Assembly: GCA_001643675.2 (NCBI GenBank)
Contig: LSRY02000006.1
Span: 1,924,501-1,988,500, forward strand
Origin: Monocercomonoides exilis
Taxonomy: Eukaryota > Preaxostyla > Oxymonadida > Polymastigidae
Length of the DNA stretch: 64,000 bases
Direction: 5' to 3'
The notes below the pieces were generated by a model that had not been told where the DNA came from, ran no database searches, and saw only the letters and a list, made by a program, of their open reading frames with translations. Positions within the stretch are counted from its first letter, which is position 1. Each line of letters starts with the position of its first letter. The position numbers and the translations under genes are program-made. Of this stretch, positions 11,801 to 24,200 are shown in pieces.

Positions 11801-14057
11801 AAGACCCATCAACATTACTATTCATTGAAGGATCATAAACAATTGATATATCAGAGATCAATGCAGCATTAGAGTCAATATGAATGAAAAATGTGCCACC
11901 CCTGGCCAATCTTGGGTATATCGATGATAGCTCCTTGCCTGCTCCAATGATAGATAATTGATTGGATAAATCTCCCAATGAATCATCACCACGAATAGAA
12001 CCTTGAAGTGCAATCAGTGTGCAAGGGAGTGAAATGCCGCATTGTTGGATTCCTTCACTCAAAAGGTTGCATGGGGATTCTTTTGTGATTCCACAGCCAA
12101 CTGAAGCTTCCTCATCGAATGAATTAATACTTCTATCTTCCATTAAACGTTCTTTTTCTCGAACATAAACAGTTTTCATTCCACGAGGAATCCATTCGTC
12201 TCGTTGAAGGAATAATGAAATGCCGTATCGTAAAACGCACCGCTTGGATTTACGAGTGCTCAAGCAATCTGAGAAAATAGACTTTCCTCCAAACACTTTT
12301 TCTCCATCAATAACCATAGCATCGCATCCAACTATATCGCTGAAATCCTCATCTTCGCAGGTGTTGTTTGCGAACAAGCAGTAATTGACTGTACTGCAAG
12401 CTATAGATGAAATGAATGATAAGGAAAGACACCCTACTATTTCATGGCCAGAGCAAAAAGAAAAACTGCAGTCAGATAAAACAGTACAGTCATTTTTATT
12501 AAAGCAACAGACAATACACCCACCTCCCCAGCCATTCTCAGATTTGCACCGAAAAAACTCAAGGTTGTTTAAAACTACATGAGGCTGTTCATTTTCTATG
12601 AAATGTTCATTTTGGGAATCTTCAGAAGAAAGATTCTGAAAAGATGAATTTGTTGAAAATGATAATTGGGTATGAATATTATCTTTTTCGTAATTTTTTT
12701 TGACTTGAATATGTTCGTCGCAAAATTTGCTATTTTCCATTACATGTAATAACATTACATATAATCCTCCGCAGTGACCATAAGTAGCACAATTAGAAAA
12801 TTGAGAACCGCTTGCAGCAATTGAATCCACTAAATTGAATGAGATAGCACCAGTATTCACTATTTCTTGCTTTCCTGTTGTTGAACAATTTTCAAATAAA
12901 CAACCTTGAACTGAACACTCTCCGGGACCATTTATTATAACAGCTCCTCCACTTAAAAAAGCATGACATTCAATAAATGAACAATTTTTAAGATAAATAC
13001 TCAAAGAATTTCCTTGTTTCAATTTTGAAAGCAAGTTTTCAGTAGATGATACACTTTCTTTAGTAATTGCATTTGAAATGAAGGATCCTTCAAAATTTGT
13101 TGCTAACTTTGTCGAAAAAGTGACAGAAGGAAAGCTTATGAAGATAGCACCACCACATGTTTCAGGGGAAATAGAGAACGACTGGCCATTAGCTCGAAGT
13201 TCAATAAAACTGGAGTCCACAAATGAATAATTTGCAATTTGTTGAAAGCCAATAATTCTTTGATGATTTTCATTATTAATGATTGAAGGTTGAAAAAAAT
13301 TACTCTGAATTCGTTGACAGCAAGCAACTGTACAGTTTTTCAAAGAAAATGTCCTTTGCTCATTATAATAATTACAATCCTTTCTCACGCCCAGAAATAG
13401 AGTTTCATATATTGCATCATCTACAGATCTGAAGGATGTTTGTTCAACATTTGATTTGGAGAAACTATTTGTGATTCTTTTGAAATTCCTGCAATAATTT
13501 CGAGAAGTTGAGCAAAAAGATATGTTAGCAAAATTGCAATTGAAAATGGTAAATGATGAAATGGTACTTGAACAAAGAAATGGCGAAAGAAAATCTTGCC
13601 TAATTGAAAGAGAGCAAAAAGATGTTTGTGAATAAATAACTGATCCTCTTTTTGTTAAATCCAACATGGGAAATATCATAGAATTTAATTTCAGATCGTT
13701 TTTCAGATTTTGCAGAATTGTTATGTTCGTTAGATAAATAGAACCTGATGATTCAAAAATATATTTTGATGCATTTTCCTTTATGAATGCTGATGTGGCA
13801 GTTAATATTAATTGAGAAAGTTCGTCTAATACAAATGGTATTTGATTTTTTATTAATATACAGGTCATTTCATTTATGTTAATTGTTGAATTATTTGAAC
13901 TGATTAATGAGTCAAAATAAAACGATTGAAGAGTGTAACTCTCTTTTAACTTGAAAAAATCGTTATGCATCGTATTTGTAAAGCATGACAAAGAATGTGT
14001 AATTTCAATAATGCATATTATAACAGAAAAAACATAAAAGAAAATAAATTGAAGCAT
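8820..14057 (-). CDS. Giant beta-helix (pectin-lyase/POMP-like) type I membrane protein 1, 1745 aa
   Basis: A single uninterrupted exon encodes a signal peptide at the start (MLQFIFFYVFSVIICIIEITHS) and a very long extracellular part. That part is made of repeating strands of the right-handed beta-helix type, with patterns such as GGAIF, GGAVI and CxFxxC. Cys-rich junctions of the type VCVDGKLGKEVANCG...PC and GCGITKESPC separate helix blocks. A juxtamembrane module containing FTVNGEMLIPCGLSLELLF precedes one transmembrane helix (about 1654-1679). A basic stop-transfer run YRRRRIKK and a 66-residue cytoplasmic tail ending PADEQEPFFEDD follow. There is no kinase domain. Such proteins are abundant in parabasalids and Preaxostyla, and a surface or adhesin role is inferred, not shown. 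It is divergent from a relative at 14294. Confidence 0.88.
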   Translation of the reverse strand: MLQFIFFYVFSVIICIIEITHSLSCFTNTMHNDFFKLKESYTLQSFYFDSLISSNNSTININEMTCILIKNQIPFVLDELSQLILTATSAFIKENASKYIFESSGSIYLTNITILQNLKNDLKLNSMIFPMLDLTKRGSVIYSQTSFCSLSIRQDFLSPFLCSSTISSFTIFNCNFANISFCSTSRNYCRNFKRITNSFSKSNVEQTSFRSVDDAIYETLFLGVRKDCNYYNEQRTFSLKNCTVACCQRIQSNFFQPSIINNENHQRIIGFQQIANYSFVDSSFIELRANGQSFSISPETCGGAIFISFPSVTFSTKLATNFEGSFISNAITKESVSSTENLLSKLKQGNSLSIYLKNCSFIECHAFLSGGAVIINGPGECSVQGCLFENCSTTGKQEIVNTGAISFNLVDSIAASGSQFSNCATYGHCGGLYVMLLHVMENSKFCDEHIQVKKNYEKDNIHTQLSFSTNSSFQNLSSEDSQNEHFIENEQPHVVLNNLEFFRCKSENGWGGGCIVCCFNKNDCTVLSDCSFSFCSGHEIVGCLSLSFISSIACSTVNYCLFANNTCEDEDFSDIVGCDAMVIDGEKVFGGKSIFSDCLSTRKSKRCVLRYGISLFLQRDEWIPRGMKTVYVREKERLMEDRSINSFDEEASVGCGITKESPCNLLSEGIQQCGISLPCTLIALQGSIRGDDSLGDLSNQLSIIGAGKELSSIYPRLARGGTFFIHIDSNAALISDISIVYDPSMNSNVDGSLFFINSVDTYDESVATHFSSQYSSADSSQLQRSFTFVKPHSSKTTSELAKSRIHTSLDKSSFTSPQFKSGCNVPLHSTPNRLSTDKFAFILSNVSILTPSDINVSLRNPLFLVISGSISANCLKLSSFISSDSALFSMSPPHSEIANAYNIHFIFANSEIEAYSGSTKPVISLKESEDFSNDPQTELEFINSTFSDCRAAQSSFGGICCVRICSNEKLSVIDCQCHNCVCSETVGKGGCFCVITPSQGENFDLLHIFFKRLSVKGNVAKYGKNIFVQCNSLERQLTASMFRINFDGEEVDWSNSIVGSDSTNAFLDIYELQIKNFYSDTSVCVDGKLGKEVANCGTEIIPCKTLSNGLTHLQMKNIVSNDESLCANLKSPACSPEHFSSRASEADICHLSIMNSVSIGSEITILNAELEGSGANPELLLDAVCVSENVDDGVICCGGITTLKSFTVLEKESFESDRDSIFSEFDSTLTFSSMKINLFISNRLSLLLKMNSGKAFLNQVFIETFFKIGPVIDCYDIKNLEIHNCTFNMKGTMFPILRIKNNVEVPFPQFLNVTKTNFATGLSSASFYTSHIVVEVKDTEKYYRSTSNRKMSVLIQHSNFSSPTLKSCVSLQCCNISMKSVNFSHSLNDSADIYNANFIDVADISNSHMQKTMIDYQSCISSIKSCQWTEAFLMLENSEGKIEEISFSGANFTQIQDLGGICIKAGDIALNSVKFISLNSSLTEYQSMRLHMSCGSAAKLQLTDIQADIPSSQNCLWISNVDCSISGPAVTPGISVFFLPVISSVTFVALENRLRFTVNGEMLIPCGLSLELLFEADNISKIESVADVTTANDHQLIFYTNNSIFNDSPPNESISLRMAVKTDIMNGISYSSPFVLKEKKYDPNNPVSPRNRRDGIIVLSILLPIFFLKICASLFLFFAYRRRRIKKSKEMFQKKVQEIFIAQQNAENYSSNKKKQKAYEISSNDSESNSFLLPADEQEPFFEDD

Positions 14058-14293
14058 ATTTTATTATATAACATATTTCTAAAAAAATTCATTTATTGAT
14101 TTTGTTTCTATTTATTTTTTTCATCTTAAATATTCACCAACATTTTCAATTCATATATTATATGTGAACCTTAATAATGATTCAAAGAGAATAGATTATA
14201 AATTATTGCTTTCTATTTGTTTTCCGTGTTATTGGCTCAAGTTTTTGTGGGAGCATTCCGTATTTAATTGAAAGATATCAGAAAATTATATGA
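14058..14293. promoter_or_regulatory. Shared 236-bp intergenic region between two divergent giant surface-protein genes
   Basis: The start codons of two related giant membrane-protein genes, on opposite strands, lie 236 bp apart. The promoters of both must lie here unless they are inside coding sequence. The stretch is AT-rich. No specific operator or initiator can be named with confidence. Confidence 0.55.
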
Positions 14294-17200
14294 ATGCCAT
14301 TAATAACTGATAGTTTTATTCTTTTCATCTTAATTTTATTGCCAGCACTTTCTGCGCACAAATCAGCACACATTCATTTAAATAATGAAAATAATCATTG
14401 CCCATTTATCATCTCTAATTCTAGCGTTTGCATCAGAGAAAATTTGCTGGATATTTTACAAAACAATTACACATGCTCAATTCAACAATTTTCATCTGTA
14501 ATTTTTGATTCATGCTTGTTTTTCCCTCAAGAATCGTATTCCTTTCCGATTTTTAGTTCGGATTCTTCACTTGCGCTTATAAATATATCTTTATACACCC
14601 GTTTTGACAAAATCACAAAGAATGCAGTTTTATGCGATTTAAAATCTTCAAATGCCAAAGTTTTTATATCCTCTTCACATATAACTTCGATGCGTTCATT
14701 TAAGGCTCCGTGCGCTTCGTTTTTGAGCAGTGGAAATGGTGAAATCGAATGCTGTCAAAATTCTGTAATATCAAACATTACTTTTGTAACAAAAAAGACC
14801 ACACACTTCATAGAAGATTTAACAGAAGCCATTGCAAATTGTTTAATAATGAACAACGAATTTTATGGAGTTTATTATGCTCTTTCGAACGGATTTGTGA
14901 GGGGTTTAGAGTCTAGTAAGCACACTTTCTCTTCAAACAATACATATATCCACTGTAACTCATTAGCAAATGTTATTCACAGAACCCAAACATTTGCACA
15001 AGAATCAATAAGTTTTTTTGAAGATTCATTTGCTTATTGCGTTGCAATGCTCCCCGAAGATCTTCCGCATGGAGGTGCAATATGCATTTATAACTGTCTC
15101 GAAGCAAATTTATCACTGAAAAATTGCGATTTCAATCATTGTTCAGCAAGTGGATATGGTGGAAGTGTGCTTACCAAATGCGTTAGGCAAGTTCATGTTT
15201 TGGAATGTAACTTTGACATGTCAAGTTCTGAGATATGTGGTGGAAGTCTGTCATTGGAATCTGTAAGAGAATTGTTAGTTGTGAATCAAAACACATTTTC
15301 GGGATGTTCAACTGCTTTTACTGGTGGTGCACTTTTATTGAACTTGCCTTCTGATTTGGGAGAAGCGAAATACTCACCACTTATGCATAGATCAATTTTT
15401 ATCATGTGCTCAACGAATCAAAAAACTTCGAATACACCATCACGTTTTTCTGGAACGAAGATATCAAAAGCGTATTCTCAAAATGGAGAAGGAGGAGCAG
15501 TTGCCATTGATAATGCCACTCCAACAAAATGTAATCTCAAGGAGTGTATGTTCCAGAAGACTACTTCTGAGAATCAGGGTTCTCTGAGTCTAGTAGACTT
15601 ACAGCACAATGATTGCTATAAAATACTTTTTTGTATTTTTCACATTAACACTTTTCAGCATGGAACATGCTGTGATATTGTGTATCATGTATCAATTATT
15701 GATACAATCAAAAGTCTGACTTCATGCTTCACTTTATCCACGCAACAGCCCACTGCTGTGTGTTATTCATCTTCACTTCGTTCTTTTTCCAACTCACTTT
15801 TCAATTATTCATCGAAATTCAACGAAAAATACTGGCAAAATGAGGATGAAGAGTGCAAGCCGGATGATGATATCTTGAGTTTTGGGAGCACAACAAAAGA
15901 CTTTGATTTTGAAACAGGAGATGTTTCGTCAATTCTTTGTGGGTCAGGAAAATATCTACCGTGCAAGTATTTGTCATCATTGTTAGATATTTTGCCTCGA
16001 GTTCCTTTGAAATGGACTTTTAACATGAAGAATGGGAAATATACTGAGCCAGACAAAATTTCTGTCAACGAATTGATGATCGTCATTAATGGAATGTCTC
16101 CAGATGAAACTATAATTCGCACATCAGATCAGTTTAATATGAAGGTGAAGTCGTTTATCACGATTTTAAAGGGAGAAATGAGATGCAGTTGCACTTGCTT
16201 TGCGCATCGCACAAGCGGATATCCTGTTCTCATTCGCGTACAGCAAGGATCTTCACTTTCTCTGTCACAAACTCGAATCGTCAACGATGAACTTGGGACC
16301 AATTTGCAGTACACATTCCCCATTCTGATAGTTGAAAACTCAAAGGTTGAAGCTTGGAAGATTTCTATCCAAGATTTTCAACTTTTCGAGCATCCATTTG
16401 TTAGCATTGTTTTGAGCGTTTGCGTCTTTTTCTAAATTATAAAGTTATATTTTTGCTCATTTTTTCCTTTTATTCAGACAACATATCCATCACAAATTAC
16501 ATTTACAAATTCCAACTTTTCTAACATTACTCGAGAAGATTCTGAAGAAGAGTTTCATTTCCGTGCAAATAATGACAAGCCTCAAGAACATAATAATGGC
16601 AATCCGTCATTTCTTGAGCTCACATCCTCATTGACTGAGCAAGACCTTTTTAAAACAATGGAATCTGAAGTTTCGTTTGATGACTGTGCTTTTGAGAAGT
16701 GTGGAAACAGAAATTCTTATTCTGGAGGCGTTGTGTGGTTCCGTCTTATGTCCAAGCATTTACTGCATGTTGTGAACAGTTCGTTTCATCAGTGCTATGC
16801 GTCTGAGATCAACGTAACAACGAGTCAAATAGAAAAGTCTTCGTTAATGTCTTGTTCTGTGCCTATGAATTGTGCTTGTCATCCAGAAATTCCATATTCT
16901 CAATTTTCCTCGTTTGCCGTAGAACCTGTCGTTGGCTGTGGAGGTGTGTTTTTCTTGGATGGGACTCATGGCAACTGCGAATTTAGCTTTAAGTTTTCAG
17001 ATGCAATGTTCAAAGATTGCAGGGCTGCATCAGGGAGGGATGTGTTCTTGGTGGGAAACTCACTGCAATACATAGAAATGAGCCAGTTTACATTTAGCAA
17101 AACGCCTACGAACTACGACTATGTGAACTCGTTTGTTGTTCAGGACCAGTTTTTATGGCCAATGGGGATTGACTATTTGAAAATCATTTGTGTTAAGTAT

Positions 17201-20200
17201 TATTATCCATTTTTCATATCTGATCAATTTGGGAGCATTGACTGGGTTACTTGTGGAAATCAGACGCAACCGTGTGAAAGCTTAAACTATATCAAAGAGA
17301 AGTTCAAAAGGTTTGAAAGACGAAAGTTCTTCATCAGGGTTCTTTCAAGTGTAAAGCATTCCGAACCATTTGAAATCTCACAGGATTTGACTATTTGCGA
17401 TGGAGAAGAAAACTTAAACAAGTCGTTTATAAATTTTGTGAATAGTGACAAAAGCGACTCTGAAGAGGCTCAACCATACTTCTTCAAAACAAAAAAAGAT
17501 CTGTCTTTTTCTTTCATTACTTTCAGGTTTACTGAAGATATTGATTCTCATATTCAGACTGTGATTTATGCGCTTTCCAACTATTTGAATTTATTTTCAT
17601 GTTCCTTATCTACGGAACCGAATGTCAAAATGGGCTGTTCATTTCTAACATCAGAATCTGGTCGTGTGCATTTACAGCAATTCTTTTCGCATTCATGGGC
17701 TTCTGCGACATCTCCGCTCTTTTCTTGCACAGACTCCATATGGCAATCCCAGCTATTGAGCGTATCCAATATTAATCTGAATGGATTTCCCTTATTCTAT
17801 TTTCAGTATTCAAAGCAATCGAGGATGAATGCTTCGTCCGCTGGTCAATATCTTCAAAACTTCATAATTTTCACTGAATGTTCATTTTCTGGTTTAATAT
17901 CAACCAAATCAATTGTTACAATTTCCGCTGCAAATGCTGAACAGCTCTATCCTCGCAACAGTATCAACATTTCTTTAAATCATCACGTAACTGCATCAGA
18001 AGGAGATTACCGTCATTATTCAAAAGAGGAGCAAGATTACAAAGTTAGCTTGTTCTTTGTTAAAAGTAATGTGACTGACTTGCAAACAGGAAGCGATTCT
18101 TCGTGTATCTGCGAGGTCAGTAAGGAATTAGCTGGACAACTTGTGACCTCATTGAATTGCAACAATATCAGCATCAATCAATGCCATTCACAGTCAAAGA
18201 AGGGCGGAATTTTCAGTTGGTATTTATCAAGAAAGATTGACAGCTTTTTTGTTTTAAGTAACGCAATCTTTTCTAACTGTGGTTCACAATATGTTAATGC
18301 AAAAGGTGGATGTGTCTTTCTTTCATGTGAGCAGGGAGCATCATCGTTTCTATTTTTCTCAAACGTTTTTAGCAAGCTTTCAAGTTGCATAGGCAGCGCG
18401 ATATTTCTCCAGGCACCAATGTTGGATGATGTTGCTCAACCACAACATTTCCGGATGGAATTTAATCAGTCGTTTGAAGATGACTACTTGTTCAGAGGGT
18501 GCAACGAATCTGACTCTGAAAATGCAAAATCTGTAGACATCCTACCATTTATTGATGTTCAAAGATATGAAAACTTTTTTGTTTCATCATCACATCCAAA
18601 TGCCAATGGATCTCTTCTTTGTGGAAAAACTATTGATTCTCCGTGCAATTCTTTTAATGCTGCTTTAAAACTGGCGTCATCACGGCAGACTTCTCTTAAT
18701 GTCATTGGAAATGTGCTTGTAGATGAAGAAATAATAAACACAGGAACTGTTATCGCATCAGCTAAGAGCGAATATGGTTTCAACTCGTCGCTATTCAGCA
18801 AGCGGAATTGTGACACATCTGATATAGCAGAAGTACAGCAGAGTACAATTACCATCGCAAATGTTAAAACAAGCAATGGACTTGCTGTTTTCTCTTCTTT
18901 CAGTTTTGCAGAATGCAGAAGTGTTACCTTTCTGATCAAGCCAAGCCAACAGCTCGTTCATGATTCGTTGTTTTATGCATCTAACAGTGAATTAAACTTT
19001 AAAGCATGCATTTTTACTATGGATGGTGAATCATTATGCAATGTTTGTCCAATTTCTTCTTCTTCTTCCTCTGTTTCTGCTTTCGGAGACTCGAAGTTCA
19101 CAGCTTCTCTGGGCACACCTTTACGAATGCACTTGTTTCTAGTGATAATGGGGCGCTTTTTACTGGAAAATACAGCAATTCGATCAATGCAATTCTCAGC
19201 ATCGCCTATAGCTTGCTACTCATCTACCACGTTCATCATTTTAATGTGTGAATTCACTGATATCACAAACATAAACACAACTTTTTTCTCTGTTTCGTCT
19301 GGGATGATTGAAATAGGAAGCGACTGTTTAATAGATGTGGAGGAAACAATGTTTCAGCGTGTTACCAGGTTGGATACCGAAGGACCATCAATCTTTGACA
19401 TTTCTGCTGAAGCCTCAGAATCTGCACGTATAGATTCTGTAGCATTTTATGACTGTGTAAGTGCAACAAACACAAATAAAGGAAGTATCGGAAAGTTTCA
19501 TAAAGTGAGGGTTGTTTTGATGAACAGTGTATTTGACGAGAAACCATCTGCGAATCTGCATTCGTTGAAATACTCCTTCAACAAGGCAAATGGAGAGATT
19601 GGAGCAGACGAGCAAAGAAACCAGTTTTTGCTGACATCAAAGAATTCCAGCCATTTCAACTCATCCATTGGCTTTTATTCGTCTCCGTATTCAGGTGAAG
19701 ACAGCACCGTTTGTGAATGGGCAAGCTCTCTTATGGATTTCACCTCATCCGAAGTGCAAACAATAAATGTGACATTTGTAAATTGCAGAAACGGCGCCTT
19801 ATCGTTCAAAGGTGGGACGATTAAACTTGAACGAGTAATTTTCTTCAACAATTCAGACATGAGCAGCGAGTGGGCATCGATTCACAGGAATGTCCTGTGC
19901 ACAGGGAAGGCAGAGGTTAGCCTGTCTGTGCCTGAGACTGGCGATGGATCAAGCAGCAGCCCTTCTTTGTGGATGAGCGAAGGCGACTGCAATGTGACTA
20001 TCCCATCCAACTCGCCACACAACGAGACTCTGTTATTTGTGCCTGTTGTGCATTCTGCAAAGTATCGTTTGCTGAACGATGGCAGCTACGAATTCACAGT
20101 GAACGGAACAGATCTGTGCCCTTGCCAGCTGTTTTTCTTCTTGTCACTGAAGTTATTGGAAAATAATAATACAAAAAAATTCAGTTTTACGTATTTCAAT

Positions 20201-20950
20201 TCTACGAAGGCTGCAGTTGCTATTGTGCCCAAAGAAGATATTGACGATTTGCTGCGAGATCAATCTATTTCCAGCCTTATCTCAGAAACAATGAATGAGA
20301 CGTCAACTTCTGCAGGCAGTTCATTATTCTCCTCTCAATCACTTTCTCAATCATCTTCGTCATCATTATATGTTCCATCTTCACACTTCAATTCAGACAA
20401 TCATTCCACTTTATGTACTAAACACTTCTTGAATCGCTTATGTACAGTTGCAAGCACTGTAACCATGCCATTCTTCACTTCATTGTGTCATTGTTTGTCT
20501 TATTTTGTCAAACGGCCAGAGGTTAAGGCAGTGCCTGCAACTCCATCTATGTTATATTATCCAAGTTTTACCATACGAATTGAATATCCAGGAAGACCAA
20601 GCCTTCCAACTCCCCCAACAACTCAGCTGATCGATGTTATACACGAAAACATCGCGCCAAAGCCTGAAAACGAACCAAACAATGAAAAGTGGATCATTAT
20701 TGGAGGTGTTTGTAGTGCTGTTTTTGTGATTGTTTTTGCTTCAGTTGTGATTACCATCATTACCAAACGCATACGCAAGAAGAAGAAACAGATTTTGCCT
20801 GACGAACAAGTCCCACTATCCATCAACAGTAACACATATGATTCGTTTTCACAAAATTATATTTCTGTTTTTGCTTTGGATGCGAACACTTCTGTTTCTG
20901 GGTTGCTGGTCATTCCAAAGGATGAACAATCTCCAAATATTGAAGAATGA
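14294..20950 (+). CDS. Giant beta-helix (pectin-lyase/POMP-like) type I membrane protein 2, 2198 aa, 2 exons
   Basis: Exon 1 (14294-16417) and exon 2 (16478-20950) are joined in frame across a 60-nt intron (GTTTGC...TTCAG). An alternative donor 18 nt upstream also keeps the frame. The N-terminus is a signal peptide (LFILILLPALSAHKSA). The extracellular part has many beta-helix strands with GGAIC, GGSV, GGSLSLES and GGALLL turns, and Cys junctions such as VTCGNQTQPCESL and LLCGKTIDSPCNSF. The juxtamembrane module contains FTVNGTDLCPCQLFFFLSL. A Ser-rich linker leads to one transmembrane helix (about 2113-2137). A basic anchor KRIRKKKKQ and a 61-residue tail follow; the tail has LPDEQVP near its start and PKDEQSPNIEE at the end. 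This architecture matches the divergent neighbour, so the two are probably old duplicates. Function at the cell surface is inferred. Confidence 0.87.
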
Positions 20951-21273
20951 GAGATAACTTTTTCCTATTTTTTACAATTGTTTACATAATAGTTTTGTTG
21001 CGTAAAGGGTTTTTTTAATGCTCTTCATTAACTTGGACGTAGAGAATAGCTTCAATTCAAACACTTTTGGGTTTTATATTACTGAATTTTTTTGTGAACT
21101 TTCAATTTTTAAAGAAAATATTTTTTTGTTGTTACAAATGAGTGGTGTATTATTTCTATCAAATTTGATATGTAGTTTTATACTTTTTTGATTTTTTAAT
21201 CAAAACACTTTCATTTGAATAATGATTTCAATGAAATAATAAAAATAATTTTTCTTTTAATAAAATATTGATC
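20951..21273. other. Intergenic spacer
   Basis: AT-rich stretch of 323 bp between the end of the giant surface-protein gene and the kinase gene on the same strand. I see nothing else in it. Confidence 0.5.
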
Positions 21274-24200
21274 ATGCCCACAAGCATTCTTGATAAAGGA
21301 GAGCAAAAGATGCTACATTCATCTCCAAGCCAAGAATCGTTAATTTCTTTTGGTGATAATGACATCAAAGAAACAGATTCTGTGTCCACATATAGGGACG
21401 AACAAACTGGAAGAAAGATCATAAATCAGTACGTAATTTTACAAAATATTGGATCTGGCTCTTTTGCAAAAGTGAAGCTTTGCTACGAAAAAAATGCACC
21501 TGAAATTGTTTATGCTTTAAAAGTAGTAAAGAAAGCCGCTAAGAAAATGCTTGGACCTCCCCGTCGAGGAGGAAATGAAACAAGTTTGTCATTTTTATGA
21601 AATTTTCGTTCTTTATGAAAAGTTACAGACGCAAGCAAGGAAATAGCTATTATGAAAAAAACAAACCATCCAAACATTATGAAACTTAAAGAAGTGATTG
21701 ATGATGCGAAGCAGAGAAAGTTGTACATGGGTTTGAAATTAAGATGAATGTGCAATATGTACAATATTAATTTGTTTTTTAGTTATTGAATATCTTCCTA
21801 GAGGGCCTTGCTACGTTGATGGACAACCTCCACTCTCAGAAGATTTAGCACGGAAATATATGCGGCAGATCATTCTTGGAATTGATTATTGTTTGATGAT
21901 TTATTTAAGCAATTATAACAAATTTAATTTTTTTTTTTTAAGTGCATACCTATAACATTGTTCATCACGATATTAAGGTTGCAAATATATTGCTCGATAA
22001 AGATGATAATTGTAAGATTTGGTATGAAATTTGTTTTTTCTTTATTGCTTTTTGTTCAATGGAATTTTATTGATTCATTTGTGTGAAATTCAAATAGTGA
22101 TCTTGGAGTCTCACTTTTGTATCCAGAAATAAATACTCGAATCAGGGAAATCCGTGGAACTCCTGCGTATATTCCACCTGAAGCACTTCAAGGTATTGAT
22201 GAATTGTTTATATTTAATATTGAGTTCTTTCGAAAAACTATTGCTTGTATCATTCATTTTATTCGATTTTTCTGCATCATTTACACTTGTTCACGTGCTA
22301 ATTCGTCTGATGACATCGATTATTTTTGATGTTATCCTCCGTTTCATATTTCCTGTTTCTTCTGTTTCTGGTGATTGTTTAACGTGGATGCTTCCAGTTC
22401 CTCTTCCACCTGAAGGATATGTAGCATCTAAGCATGATATATGGTCATTAGGTGTTCTTTTGTACCATCTTCTCTTTGGTCATCCGCCGTTTCTGAGGGA
22501 AACTATTTGCTCGACTTATCAGGCAATACGAACTGAAGATGCTGTGGGAATATATGACGATGAGGGAGATGCAGAAGATGCAGCAGAAAAGGAAGCTGCA
22601 GAATCGGCCGCCAATAACTCGAATGAAAATGGAGTGGTACCAAACAACTTGTCAGGAGATAGCAACGCAAATAGCACTGACTCGTCACAACTGGAAGCAT
22701 TAGGAAAAAGAAGCACGCCAAATCCCAATGAAAGTGGAAGCCCTGATTCGAATGGTGAATTGCATCAGCAAGAAAGACTGCGCGGCAAAGAACTCAGCCC
22801 AGATGTTAAAGACTTGATGAGAAAGCTGCTTGAAAAGGACCCAGACAAACGGATCACTATCAAGGGCATTATGGTGTGTTGAAACAATACTATTTTTGTT
22901 GCCTTTTCAAAAGTGAATGTGTTTCATTGTTGCCATTGTGGAATTACTTGTTATGTATCTCTTTTTTAATCCTCTTCAATCTCTTTACATTTTTATTCTT
23001 TCTTCATTTTTTTCTCATCCACAAATATCACTCTTCTCATTGTTGAATGTTTTATTCCTCTCAATCGCATTCACCAGACACACAAGTGGATCACACAGAA
23101 TGGCCAGTTCCCACTCGAACAGCCAACAGGCCCGCAGTGCAGCGTGACTGTCACTGAAGACGAGATCAATGCGTCAGTCACTCCGCTGCTGTCGTTCAAG
23201 CAGATAGTCTCCATCCAGATGAAGATGAAGCACCACCTCCGCGGGCTGAGAGAGCGACTGCTCGAGCGGCGGAACTCTGCCAGCCCCGACACAAATGCCG
23301 CGTTGAAGAAGCGCTCTGCAAGCGTAGGCAGACAGCCCTTTTCGAAGCTGGGGAACACTGAAGAGCCGAAGCAGAGCGAGAGCTTGGAGCAGAAGCGGAA
23401 GCACATGCAGAATCTGACCATTGACGACCCGCTGCCGATCAGCCAGCGCGACGTAGGCGAAGTCGGAGGCTTCTGCGACGGGACAGCGAAGGACCCCACG
23501 TTCTACCTCCGGAGCACCACAAAAGCCAGAACGCACTCCCACTCCACTTCGTATCCGGAGCTCCCTTTGCTCTCTCAGAAGACATCATCATCTTCTCTGA
23601 AGAACAAGACAAGCTTCTCCCAGCTGCCACAAACACCGCTGTCGCAGTGTTCGACGATGTCCACCATCTCAAGTGATCTTTCTGAAGAGTCCATCATGGC
23701 GCCTTCCACCCCCACCTCCAACGCTTTCTTCCAGAACCCGCTCTCCACAATGGTGTCTGGCATCTCTGTGGCCACCTCGTTCGACTCTGATCGTGTTGGC
23801 TACGGCGGCTTCGAAGGCTCTTCTCCTCTTTCGTCACCGAGCTACGAGCCGCCTCGCTCACTTTCGTACTCCTCTCGCTTTCCGAAGAGCCAGACGCCGC
23901 TGTCTCCGTCGAACCAGTCGCCCCTCCGCATGAAGGCGGTTGCGTCTCTGCCTCAGCTCGGAGTCTTCTCATCAGAAATTGCGAAGGACAGCACAGACAA
24001 CCTGTACACATCAGCATCTCAGACTGCACAGGGCGTGGTTGAGTCTCCAATGTATTCTGACCTCACCGTGTCGCCTGCGGGATTTGCAAGCGACGGAAAA
24101 GGCTGGTTTGACGACGGGATCGACTGGGACGCTGATTTGGATGCAGAGTACGACAGCTCTGCGAACAACTGGCGGAAAGGCGGGCGCGGAAAGGGCTCGA

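Noticed and set aside
22193-22397. Extra kinase exon within the 205-nt fifth intron
   Set aside because: The interior is open in places, but joining the outer exons directly keeps phase and kinase order. No conserved kinase text is missing between ALQ and VPLPPEGYVASKHDIW.
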